A stretch of 64,000 bases of DNA, from contig NC_090177.1 in assembly GCF_024679245.1 (NCBI RefSeq), positions 25,730,632 through 25,794,631 of the forward strand, written 5' to 3'. The notes beneath the pieces were generated by a model. It was not told where the DNA came from and made no database searches. It saw only the letters and a program-made list of their open reading frames with translations. Of the stretch, positions 37,163 through 46,153 are shown one piece after another. Every line of letters starts with the position of its first letter. Positions within the stretch are counted from its first letter, which is position 1. A program made the translations under genes and the position numbers. The stretch is from Pseudorasbora parva. Taxonomy: Eukaryota > Chordata > Actinopteri > Cypriniformes > Gobionidae.

Positions 37163-37218
<56 letters not shown>

Positions 37219-40090
37219 CGAGAGAAGGCTTGGGTTTACAGTAGATTACACATTAGCTGAGAGGCGGAGGGAAACTAACAAGCAGGCATTCTGTACCACG
37301 CTATGCCCTGCAGGTCTCTCCTTACAAAGTTGTGGGAACAAGTGCAAAAAAAAAAACACACACTTGATCATTTGAACATGTTAAATAATGAACTTGCACA
37401 GATAATGTGTGTTTACATGCACAACAATACGCTTAAACTGTTTACTGAGCCTCTGAAAAGTGTCAATGCCCAGACACTTTTAGTTACTGCATTATATTAT
37501 TTAATGGACATTTTAGTTTATTTGTTTATTTATTATTACATTTAATTGTAAATTAGGTAAAATCAAAATTTTATTTGTATTTATTATTTAATGAGGCTAT
37601 ATGTAAAAAATGTCATGCATTTAATCTTGATTTTGTTTTTTTTTATTGCCAATGTGTGAACAACTTGTAACAAAACTTGAAAAACAAGACCTTCCCTGAC
37701 TTCCTAGGTTGTCTATGAAAGCTTGGGCTTTTTATGTGAATAACTCTGGATGTTTTTACCAGGAAAATCAAAAGGATGTAATGTGTACGCGCGCTCTCGA
37801 GAGCTTCTCTTCCGTTCAATGACACATGAAATCAATGCTTATACAATGTTCAGGATAATGCTGAAAAGAACTATTCTGTATTGTATTGTAATGTCAATGT
37901 GTCATGCAAAGAAAAGGGTTTCATTAAAACTGTACTCTCAGATCTATAGTCTGTTGTCTCAAATATACTTCTACTTATATACTCAAACTATCATAAGTGT
38001 AATTTTAACGACCTCATTTGTCGACATGATGCCAGTGCAGAGCTGGTGCAAACAAATCCATATTAATCTGATCAGATGCTTTCTTAACTGTCATTTTCTC
38101 ACCACTGTCAGTTTTTTTTGTTTACTTTGTTATTGAGAGGAAAGTGTGAAGCACATATTTACATATTCATCTTACGGCCGTTTCACACCGCAAGTGTGAG
38201 CAGTGCGTGAGCTGCGCAACAGCGTAACTACATCGTCACTGCAGCTGCACACGTGCGAGAGTATTCACACTTTAAGCGTTTGTTTGCACAGCGTCACAGT
38301 AGCGGCTCCCACAATGCTAGAGCCTATACCTGTCTCTAAGTATTACATACTAAACTAAAAGTAAGTTTATCATATTTTCTGGCTAGTTTACTTTATTTGT
38401 TATAATCATAACCATACATTCACACAAACAGAATAATTAAAACAAGTTTAAATGGGTATATCTTCTACAGATATTTTTTATTCTTCATTTTATTTTCTGA
38501 CATACTCCAGTTATTGCTAAAACACACTACACGTGCTTCTTGTGTGCATTTGGGGCACTTTTTGTGTGAAATAAACTTTTATTTTGTCCATTAAAAGTGT
38601 ACTTTCGCTTAAATTGAGCGTCAGCAGCGCAGCAAAAATAGGCTCGCCGTCGAAACCCCCGCTTCACTGCTGCTCACGCAGCGCTCCTGCTTGACGCTTG
38701 ATGCTCCTGCTCCCGTTATGAATGCACGCATTGATTAACATAGGCGCCGAAAAAAATACACGCTGCTCATGCTTGCGGTGTGAAATGCCTGTCGTTCTCA
38801 GCAGCATGGATGACGTCTGGATGTTTGTTAAAAGTATATCGCAACAGTGCGAGCGTGAGGAATATGTAGTTGCTGATTGCAGTTCATTTAAAGTCCACCA
38901 GTGTAACTTAATAACAAGGGGTTTTTGAATCCTGCATATAGCGGTATATATAGTTTATCTAAATAAACTTGTACAATATGCTGATCTTGAACTGCATTTA
39001 AAGAGCTGCCATGTTATTGGACTATATTTCCTGTTTGTATTCCTCCTTTTTATTTGTTATTTTTTACTTGTTTTTGTTCAGTGACTAGTTGACTTTTGTA
39101 ATCCACCCCTAATAGAACATAACTTGTTTTTAACCCTCAATATTCCTTTCAATTGCAATGCCTAATATAAGCTTTCTATACTTACATTCTCTTTCTCTCT
39201 TTTCTTCTTTTTATAAAGAGGAGGCAGATTACTCTTCATTCGGCACGGACACCGTGACCCGTAAGAAGACCCCAGCGGTACTTGCAGCAGTCCTCCTTCG
39301 CCCGGACGCCAACAAGAAGAAGCCTCCAATCATCATTAGCCTGCCCAAAGATTTCCGTCCAGTGTCCTCCATCATCGATGTGGACATCCTCCCAGAGACG
39401 CATCGCCGTGTCCGTCTATACAAACACGGTCAGGAGAAACCACTGGGCTTCTACATCCGCGACGGTTCCAGTGTGCGTGTTACACCGCAGGGCTTGGAAA
39501 AGGTCCCGGGCATCTTCATCTCTCGCATGGTCCCCGGGGGCCTGGCAGAGAGCACGGGACTGCTGGCCGTCAATGACGAGGTGCTCGAGGTCAACGGCAT
39601 TGAGGTGAGTGGAAAGTCTTTGGACCAAGTAACGGACATGATGATTGCTAATAGCCACAACCTCATTATAACCGTCAAACCAGCCAATCAGCGCAATAAC
39701 GTGGTACGCAACAGCGGAGGCGGAGCCACATCCGGCAGCTCAGGACGATCTTCTGACAGCAGCACCAGTTTTTACGGTTACTCGACAGCAGGCTCCATGG
39801 CTATGACCCCGTCCCATATTATTCAGAACTATGAGCCGGACGAGGAGAGCGAGGATGAGGAGGATCTGGTGATCGAGGCGTACGGAGGGACTAAACTCGT
39901 TGCACCGGCAGGGGTGCGGGCAACGGCAAGCTCTAGCATGCCCGCTCTGCCCAGATATGAGCCTCACCTCGACCTCCGCCCCTCGAATGGTACCATGTCG
40001 ACCAGCGCAAGTGCAGGGTCTCTCAATGCCCACGACAGGGGATTGGAGAGGCGTAATCTGGAGGAGGACGGCACAGTCATTACACTGTAA
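21381..40090 (+). CDS. pard6b: Partitioning-defective 6 beta (cell polarity adaptor), 3 exons, 385 aa
   Basis: Exons are 21381-21443, 24769-24991 and 39219-40090, total 1158 nt, all GT-AG. PAR6 is the scaffold of the apical polarity complex: it binds atypical PKC through PB1, Cdc42/Rac-GTP through a semi-CRIB, and PAR3/Crumbs/Pals1 through PDZ. Visible domains are PB1 at ~17-97 ([15 protein letters not shown], and the acidic OPCA-type [17 protein letters not shown]), semi-CRIB at ~135-151 ([11 protein letters not shown]), and PDZ at ~157-250 ([11 protein letters not shown] carboxylate loop). The C terminus ends in an ITL PDZ-ligand tail. [13 protein letters not shown] and the ending EEDGTVITL favour the beta paralogue over gamma. 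Human PARD6B is 372 aa; extra residues are in the Ser/Gly-rich region after PDZ. Intron 2 spans 14.2 kb and is full of transposons. Downstream arfgef2 agrees with shared location on human 20q13. Confidence 0.93.
21444..24768 (+). other. pard6b intron 1
   Basis: AT-rich. Apart from the TIR element at 23519-24131, nothing else was recognised. Confidence 0.6.
23519..24131. mobile_element. Non-autonomous TIR element, about 610 bp, ends AAAGGTCCC
   Basis: The left end TTAAAGGTCCCGTTCATCGCG is mirrored by the right end, reversed ATAAAGGTCCCATTCTTCGCG. The element is more GC-rich than the intron around it. A target duplication is not evident. The minus-strand frame at 23706-23912 lies wholly inside it and is not a gene. 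Confidence 0.65.
24992..26028 (+). other. pard6b intron 2, proximal part
   Basis: No coding sequence or delimited element was recognised in this stretch. Confidence 0.5.
26029..26440. mobile_element. TTAA-flanked MITE arm with AGGGTTAGTTCACCC terminus
   Basis: Begins TTAAAGGGTTAGTTCACCC, then AAAAAATGAAAATT and TTACCCTAATGTCGTTC. This is the hallmark end of a very abundant cyprinid TTAA-inserting MITE group (Angel-like). The matching right end was not found, so this copy is truncated. Its inner part (GATTTCAGCAGTTTG) matches the loop of the hairpin element at 30017-30569. Confidence 0.6.
26441..27897 (+). other. pard6b intron 2, no feature recognised
   Basis: Short open frames here lack family similarity and are not supported as genes. 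Confidence 0.45.
27898..28095. mobile_element. Short MITE with CACTGTAAAA ends, ~198 bp
   Basis: CACTGTAAAA at the left is mirrored by TTTTTTTACAGTG at the right. The inverted repeat is short and no target duplication was seen, so the call is tentative. Confidence 0.4.
28096..29904 (+). other. pard6b intron 2, no feature recognised
   Basis: Only short low-support frames and a (TC)n patch near 29113-29132. Confidence 0.45.
29905..30012 (+). mobile_element. Fragment of an abundant cyprinid hAT-like MITE
   Basis: Contains GTCAGTAAGAG, a T run, then AAGGCTGCATTTATTTGAT. Same family as 35612-35940, 51850-52190 and 57971-58626. Confidence 0.6.
30017..30569. mobile_element. TTAA-type MITE with a 124-bp internal hairpin
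   Basis: Arm 30017-30140 and arm 30292-30415 are reverse complements with few mismatches, separated by a 151-bp loop. Right of the second arm the element ends in GGGTGAAGTAACTCTTTAA at 30551-30569, the same end group as the 26029 copy. The left terminus is missing; the left arm abuts a hAT-like fragment. Confidence 0.7.
31268..32101 (-). mobile_element. Deleted hAT transposon, 834 bp, 8-bp target duplication, transposase C-terminal relic
   Basis: CTTCCAAA is duplicated exactly at 31260-31267 and 32102-32109. Ends are TAGGGATGCACC on both sides as inverted repeats, with GGCCGAA/TTCGGCC-rich subterminal repeats. On the minus strand around 31780-31895 a relic reads [16 protein letters not shown] then IKKNL, the hallmark end of hAT dimerisation domains. 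The rest of the transposase is deleted, so the copy is non-autonomous. Confidence 0.85.
32752..33248 (-). mobile_element. Single-unit copy of the fkbpl-intron transposon family, 497 bp
   Basis: Reverse-oriented relative to 17568-18499 and matching one internal unit plus both ends (GACAAGCCAGACC at left, AGATTTTTAGGCTA at right). Flanks CCTTAACAG and GTTTAACAG agree at 7 of 9 positions, consistent with an aged 9-bp target duplication. Confidence 0.7.
33395..33880. mobile_element. TTAA-flanked MITE, 486 bp including TTAA
   Basis: TTAAAGGTGGTGTATG at the left and CATACAGCACCTTTAA at the right form 16-bp inverted repeats with one mismatch, including TTAA at both borders. The frame at 33467-33763 is inside it and has no recognisable product. 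Confidence 0.75.
33881..35322 (+). other. pard6b intron 2, no gene recognised
   Basis: Contains a (GAT)n patch near 33947-33964 and no delimited element. Confidence 0.45.
35323..35387. repeat. (CT)n microsatellite
   Basis: About 65 bp of CT dinucleotides. The minus-strand frames across it encode Arg-Glu repeats and are artefacts. Confidence 0.97.
35612..35940 (+). mobile_element. hAT-like MITE copy (AAGGCTGCATTTATT family)
   Basis: Contains GCTCACCAAGGCTGCATTTA, then TTACTCCAGTCTTCAGTGTCA and GATCCTTCAGAAATCAT, and ends with ATCTTACTGACTAC. These words define a highly abundant cyprinid repeat. Confidence 0.75.
35941..37164 (+). other. pard6b intron 2, no gene recognised
   Basis: A C-rich/CA-rich patch occurs at 36818-36855. 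Nothing else was recognised. Confidence 0.45.
37165..37222. repeat. (GA)n microsatellite
   Basis: About 58 bp of near-pure GA repeats. Confidence 0.95.
38174..38792. mobile_element. TIR element with TTTCACACCGCAAG ends, about 620 bp
   Basis: The left end GTTTCACACCGCAAGTGTGAG is matched in inverse at the right (CATTTCACACCGCAAGCATGAG). The body is CpG-rich compared with the intron. No target duplication was identified. Confidence 0.65.
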
Positions 40091-43000
40091 GGACGCACAC
40101 GCAGCATATGCCAATACACACTCTTGTGTGCCATAGGACTGAAAATGCATGTCTTTATATTTGGGTGAACAGTGAGTCCAAGACCAAAAGAGGAGGACAG
40201 TCACCACAGCACCTTACAGCACTTCTCTATAACCACAGGGACCAGGTAGTCCCCATCATTGAACCCATGGAGAATGGCACAGCACCAAAAATAGCTGCTT
40301 CTTGAGTAATAATGAACTTCATGAGTCAGTGCGATTGAATGAATGCAGATGCCCGCCACGTGACTTAGAACAGATATTTGGCAGCGTATGAATCATGACA
40401 ATCTTTTTTTACTTTGACAACCACTCCCTTTCGAGCTACGCAGCTCTAGCATTATGACAGTGAACAAAGTACAATGGGCAGCGTTACCATGGTAACTGAG
40501 TCTGAGCTACAGAACTTCAGAAGGAAATGAAATATGCTCATTAATTCCTGTCTGCAACACTAACACACCCAGCTTACCGATTCTTTGAACATTTGTGACG
40601 CTTGAGTGAATGATTTAGAGGTATTTTCACTTGATCTGACATTTTCAGAATGGTTGTAGACTGCTGCCTCGCTTGAGATACAGATGTCTATTAATATCTC
40701 AAAAGTTTTTATTCATAGCCAAAAAAAGACAAATGATTAATATCATATTTTCCATTTGTGCTATGTTTTATTTGTACCACTTTTATATTTCGTTTGACAA
40801 GGGCTATCATCCTGCTCTCTACTACCTGTGGTTTATTTTACCCACTGATCTCTACTTGATAACCCCTTTGGGGCTTCATAATCATTTGCCGTCATGTTTC
40901 AAAGGAGCACTCTGAATGGACACTATGCTGTTTCATGTATGAAGAGTGTCCTGTGACACTTTACAATAAGGTTCAGTTTGTTTGAATTATTTAAAGGAAT
41001 AGTTTAACCGTAAATGAACATTGTCATCATTTTCTCCCTCTAATGTCATTCTTCTGTGGAAAACAGCTAAATATCTTGGTGTTTTTTTGTTTATTGTTCA
41101 TACATTGAAAGTCAATGGGGTCCAGTGCAATTTTGGATCCCATTGATTTTCATTGCATGGAGAAACAACATGGTGGAGTAAATGATGTCATAATTATAAT
41201 TTTTGAGCTATACTTTTGTATCATGAAGTAACAATTAACAATATTTTTACATTATTAACATTTTGTGTATTTTTTTTACATTTCAAGTTGTATAAGTTCA
41301 CAGTTAACGTGTAATGAATAATGAACAATAGTATATTTTTAAATTAATTCATATTAATATTAATTCATATACTAGCTTTATATATTAAAATATGTTTTGG
41401 TGCATTATGCATCAATGCATTAATTTATATTAACAAGTTGAACCTTATTTTGAATTGTTACCTCTACCAATAAGCACTGCAAATTGAATCATGGAGATAA
41501 CAACCCTTGATTTTATGGTGATTATTCACTATGAAATTTTTCAAAATATTGAATATCGCTCCTTTGTATGTACGAATATATTCGTTTTTGTCTGGGGGGT
41601 TTTTTGGGGCAGCTGCGTACCAGCCAAACTTCTGACATTTTGTAAAGATATGGTTAGTTTCAGCATTATTATGGGACAGGCTTGATTTGGTCTATGTAGA
41701 CTTTAATTTAACTGGGTGAAATCTCAGCGTCAGTCCTGGAAAAAATGCACACGGTTATCATTTTGTCATCTAACTCCAATACCCTTACAAACCCTTCACT
41801 TTCAGTGAGTGGGGCCTACCTACTTGAGTGATAATTCTAAAAAATACCTCTTGTATGAATGACTGGACAAGTGAACAAATGTTAAGCTCTTGCTTTTAAA
41901 TCATTCCTTTAAGTTTATATGACTGTCGGTACATTTCTCCCAATTTTGTCCTTTTACATACATATCATAATGATATGCATGATGTCAAAGCTGTAAGCTT
42001 CAATACAAACTTTTATGATCTCAGAGTTTGTGTCAGCAGATGCACTGGAAGAGACTGACAAGAAACAGATGTGCCTATGTTCTTACGGTTATAGGACCTT
42101 CTGATGGAAATTCAGCCGAAAGTAGCCTTTCGTTATCTCCCTGTTTCTCTCTTTATAATTGCTGGTGAGAATCCTAAACGCTGGGCGTCTGTGAGCGAAG
42201 CACACGTCTGCTCGGTTCCTCTACCCATCACACACAGCTTTTCATGGCACTTACATTACCAAAACCTGCTTGGAGTAGCACACGCACTGTAGCTGTGATC
42301 ATTCACGCTTCATCCCGATCGTTCATTCTTGTGGTACAAACGACATATTGAATGGAGGTTTTAGCTTTGTTCATTTAATTTGATATTAACCACTACATAC
42401 AATTTGGGATTGTAACCACAGAAGTTTTATTTATTTTAAAATAGACTATGTATTTTTACTTGCTTTGTTTTAGCTGACATAAAAACCTCATGATTTTCAT
42501 TCTTTTTTTTTTTTTTATTTAATTGTGTTTTATTTTAGATCATCTCTACAAAATGGTGTTTTAATTCTCTTCCACTTGCATCTTTGGTGGAACTTAATAC
42601 TCAGACCTTTAGGGAGAATATAAATATGAAGAATAACTTGCTATTTTCCAAACTGTGAATATCTTTGCTGAAGGAGACCATATATCTATGAGCACCTGCT
42701 TTGAGAGACCTAGAAAAAGGCTTTTAAGCATTTTCATTCATTGTGTCAATTCCTCTTTTTGATAATGAGCTTATCAGATAAATCTTAAGGTATAGATTTG
42801 TACTGAAATTATCAGTATTTTCTTATTAGTACTACTTGATGTAAATTTGTTTCACATAATGAAACTTTTAAAAGGATAAATACTATATTATGACATAGCT
42901 GCACATGTATTATAGTCAAATCTTGGATGAAATAAACTAATATGATGAAAACCACTGATGCCGTTCATTTCTTAATGGTTTGGTGTATTGGTCATGAAGA

Positions 43001-43251
43001 AGATTCATTTTATTTGTGATGATCAATATGTGACACGATAAATACAAGTAAAAATGTTTATACTGCATATTATTTCAGAGCAGCTCTATAGAAATGTTCT
43101 GTCTCAATGTATAAATGTCTTCAGGCCCCAGTGAGCCGCTTAATAAAAAATGCTTTAACATAATGCCTACAAGTAATGAAGGAACCAATAAATATCTTAT
43201 GCTACAGGTACCATTGCTAAATTATTGGATGACTGACTGTATCCAAATAAA
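40091..43251 (+). other. Probable pard6b 3' UTR and downstream sequence
   Basis: No further coding exon follows the pard6b stop. Candidate poly(A) signals are AATAAA at 42931-42936 and, better, at 43246-43251, which is followed directly by a GT/T-rich tract (TGTTGTTGTTTTTC). A TIR element at 40955-41462 would lie inside such a UTR. The actual 3' end was not determined. Confidence 0.4.
40955..41462. mobile_element. Nested repeat: Angel-like end inside an ACTTTACAATAAGGTT element
   Basis: GACACTTTACAATAAGGTTC at the left and GAACCTTATTTTGAATTGTTAC at the right form the ends of an abundant hAT-like repeat (also at 62518-62800). Inside it TTAAAGGAATAGTTTAACC at 40991 starts a TTAA-type MITE of the 26029 group. 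Confidence 0.55.
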
Positions 43252-43929
43252 TGTTGTTGTTTTTCTATTTAGCTTTGTGTTAACTTGATGATTGCAGCCA
43301 GTGATAGATAGCTTTACAAAGTTCTAACAGATTAAAACTTGATCTGCTACACTACAGTGCTGAGAGCAAACAGTCTCTGAACGATGATGTCAGGAGGCCA
43401 CCCTGTGGTAAAAGCATGTACCAGCATCCAGACTTCTGCTTCAAAAAAGTGTTGCTTTATCTTGTTACATTTGAAAGGGATTCATTATCTGAAATATAAT
43501 CTATGCCTTTGCACATATTTAAATACTTTATTGTTATCAATTTATTTAATAAGCACAATAATTATCAGTATAATTACCTCAGAACCTCTTGTTTTAAATG
43601 CAGCTCTTTGACAAGAGGTAAAATGCTACAACATCTGCATTCAGTTTTTCTTTTAAATCTGTTCTACACCATTACTTCGAGGATCTTCTTTATTATGATT
43701 TGTCTGACATGGCAAATGTCTTTATGAAGCTCGCTCTCTTTTTAAAGGAAGACGAGTCAGTGTTGTTCCACTCAATGTTAATGTCTTCAAACCGTTCATA
43801 AGTTGAAAATGTCTCCCAGTTCATTTAAATTCGACGTGAGAACAAATATTCACTATAGGGTTTTAATCTGGACTCTCACCAGGCCAAACATGAACCTAAT
43901 GGACTTCAAGCCACTTTAGTTATCAAGCC
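43252..43929. other. Intergenic, no feature recognised
   Basis: AT-rich, with only short unsupported frames. Confidence 0.4.
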
Positions 43930-44165
43930 ACTTCTTGGTAGTCTTTGCCATTTTGGGCAGGAGCATAATTGTTAAAAAATAACTTCTGATCTTTCATCTT
44001 TAGATAACTATACATTTGTGGGAAGCAAGCCATTCTGCAATATTCTGCTGTACTTCAAAGCATTAAATAACTTTTCACAGCTGAAGTATCTCACCAATAC
44101 AGCAGCTGAAAAGGCTCCTCACACAATGACACTCTTCCTCCATGCTTCACTGTGCTAGAGATGCA
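43930..44165 (-). pseudogene. Tc1/mariner transposase relic
   Basis: On the minus strand, GTGAAGCATGGAGG gives VKHGG, then a shifted frame reads VIV-stop-GAFSAAVLV followed by LPTN further on. This matches the order of conserved Tc1-family blocks (VKHGGG, VWGCFSAAG, LLP). In-frame stops and a frameshift show it is dead. Termini were not found. Confidence 0.6.
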
Positions 44166-44796
44166 TTTATCATTACATTTTGAAGGGTGCAGATTCCGAA
44201 ATCCACTGCCGCTTCAACATACTTATATATCCTTATTCAAATCTGTATGGTACTATAATCAAAGCTTTATTCAATATTTATCCTCATATAATTATGATTT
44301 TTTTTCCAGTTATGATATTACTTAATTAACAGAACATTGTTTGTTTCTTCATATGGGTTTTCTAAAGTGTGTATGGTCTCTGAGGAGTGACTGAGAGTCT
44401 GGGCTATGGATGTGTGATGTGTCGCTAAACACTTGACAGAACATGTTGTCGCGTTTTTGGGTTTTGGAGGTATCACACACACCTACATTCCAGTAACAGT
44501 TCTTGCTCACATAGTCCGGCTTCCAGAGATTAAATATGGATTTTTCTTTTTTAATTTATATTATATTTTATTCCTTTTATATTTTCTTTTAATGAAACAT
44601 GAAGAATTATGGTTAATACTGTCTGTACCTCCTACTGAGAGAAAGCACGTTATCAGTATGTTTTGGGAAACTTTCTGATCAGAACTGGAGCTCAACCAAC
44701 TCCAACCTTGGAGAGACTGTGTATCTGTGTATCTGTACAGTATTCTGTGTAACACAGATCAGTTTTTAAGTTGTACAACGGGCATACCAAGGAGGG

Positions 44797-45162
44797 TGAC
44801 AGTATGTTTTTCTGGACAAGCTGGCGCCTGCTCCAGACCTGGAAGGTCACTACGTGCCTAATTCCGGGGTGATCTGGACACACACGTGCATTTGATTAAC
44901 TGACAATATGTGGACATTTACCATGACTGTCTATTTTTTCTTAGCCAATCAGAATTATTCCACCTGAAGTAATGATGTGGCTAGACCTTGAAAAGAGTAT
45001 AACTCTGGAGAAATTGTATGTACGAAAGGTGGAGGGAGAGCGCGGCCTACAAAGTCCTTGTGAGACTTGAGGCTGGCTTCTGCTGATGAAACTGCAAACT
45101 ATTCTTCAGTAAATTTTTATTTAATTAATTTCACTCCTTACTCTTGGTCTTGATTCTTCACA
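44797..45162 (+). mobile_element. Possible retroelement LTR (degenerate), ~366 bp
   Basis: A purine tract AAGGAGGG is followed by TGACAG. The stretch contains a TATA-like GAGTATAACT, a poly(A)-region-like AGTAAATTTTTATTT, and ends TTGATTCTTCACA (TG...CA). This resembles a 3' LTR preceded by a polypurine tract, but no partner LTR or target duplication was seen. Confidence 0.35.
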
Positions 45163-45960
45163 ACTGATCTTAGGTCCTAAACTGTTATTCCCCAAACAGC
45201 TTACCAGATTTTTGAAAACACAGCTCTAAAGCATCATGCAACTCGTGTTTCATTGTGATTCATCATTCTGCCCTCAACTTCCCATATTCTGTCTCCCTAG
45301 GTATACCCTATGTAAGTTTAGGGGTTGGTCTTGAGTCCCTTTTTTGTCAATAAAGTGACAAATAAAACAACCGGGGATTATCCAGGTAACAACACACAGT
45401 ATTGAGAAGCAATGGTCTTTTGATAAGGGTAATTTTAATAAATGCAGCATTTTTTTTTGTCTTGTGGACTTTACATATTTAATATATTGACTTCACTGAC
45501 TTCATCTTATCCAGGACAACAATAAATTAAAAATAACATTTTGTATGATTGCACTTATTTTGCTAAAATTATTCACATTTTCATAGATTCTGCAATCAGT
45601 TCACATTCTTCTTCTTGCAACTGTAAATGTATATATATGAACAATCATATGTAATAATAGCCTAACTACTAACTATATATGTGTATGATTCCAAATCACA
45701 AACTATTTAGAGACACCTAGTACTTTGAACAACGTTTATTTACACTTTATTTTATTTTTAACAATATTTATTTACACTATATATTAATACATTATTGGTG
45801 ATCACATTGAAGTCCTAAAATGTCCACTGCATTCCTGCATTATAATTTTTTTGAGGACCCCTCCAAACTAACTACCTGAAACTGCCCACCAAACACATAC
45901 TCCATTCATTTCCACCTCAGCCAAACCGTGCTCTGAATGTACACATCAGTGTAAACGCCT
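45163..45960. other. Intergenic spacer before the arfgef2 promoter
   Basis: AT-rich, no feature recognised. Confidence 0.45.
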
Positions 45961-45964
45961 GCGG

Positions 45965-46153
45965 ATCACGTGACGTGACGTACAGCCAACATGGCGACGC
46001 AGTGCTGAGATAGTAGCAGCAGCGTCCAACTGGCCACGACTGAACCAGCGACAACATCGGCCCGCTCCTGGCACCCTCACGCCCCTGCCAATCCGCAGGG
46101 AACGGGCCAGCGATGACGGCCTGACGGACTACTTTTAACACGTCGACCGAGAG
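45965..46153 (+). promoter_or_regulatory. arfgef2 promoter/5' UTR: CACGTG palindrome, YY1-like word and two uORFs
   Basis: CpG content rises sharply. TCACGTGAC at 45966-45974 is an E-box/CLEAR-type site, followed by two TGACGT words. CCAACATGGCGACG at 45986-45999 resembles a YY1 site as found near housekeeping start sites. Two complete short upstream ORFs, 45991-46008 (5 codons) and 46113-46124 (3 codons), precede the main ATG at 46154; whether they are transcribed depends on the start site. Confidence 0.55.

Noticed and set aside
21381..40090. Assignment to pard6g instead of pard6b
   Set aside because: [13 protein letters not shown], the EEADYS block and the GTVITL ending match the beta paralogue better, and arfgef2 linkage agrees.
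39740..40207. 155-codon minus-strand frame over the last pard6b exon
   Set aside because: It is antisense to a conserved coding exon; its openness follows from the codon composition of pard6b.
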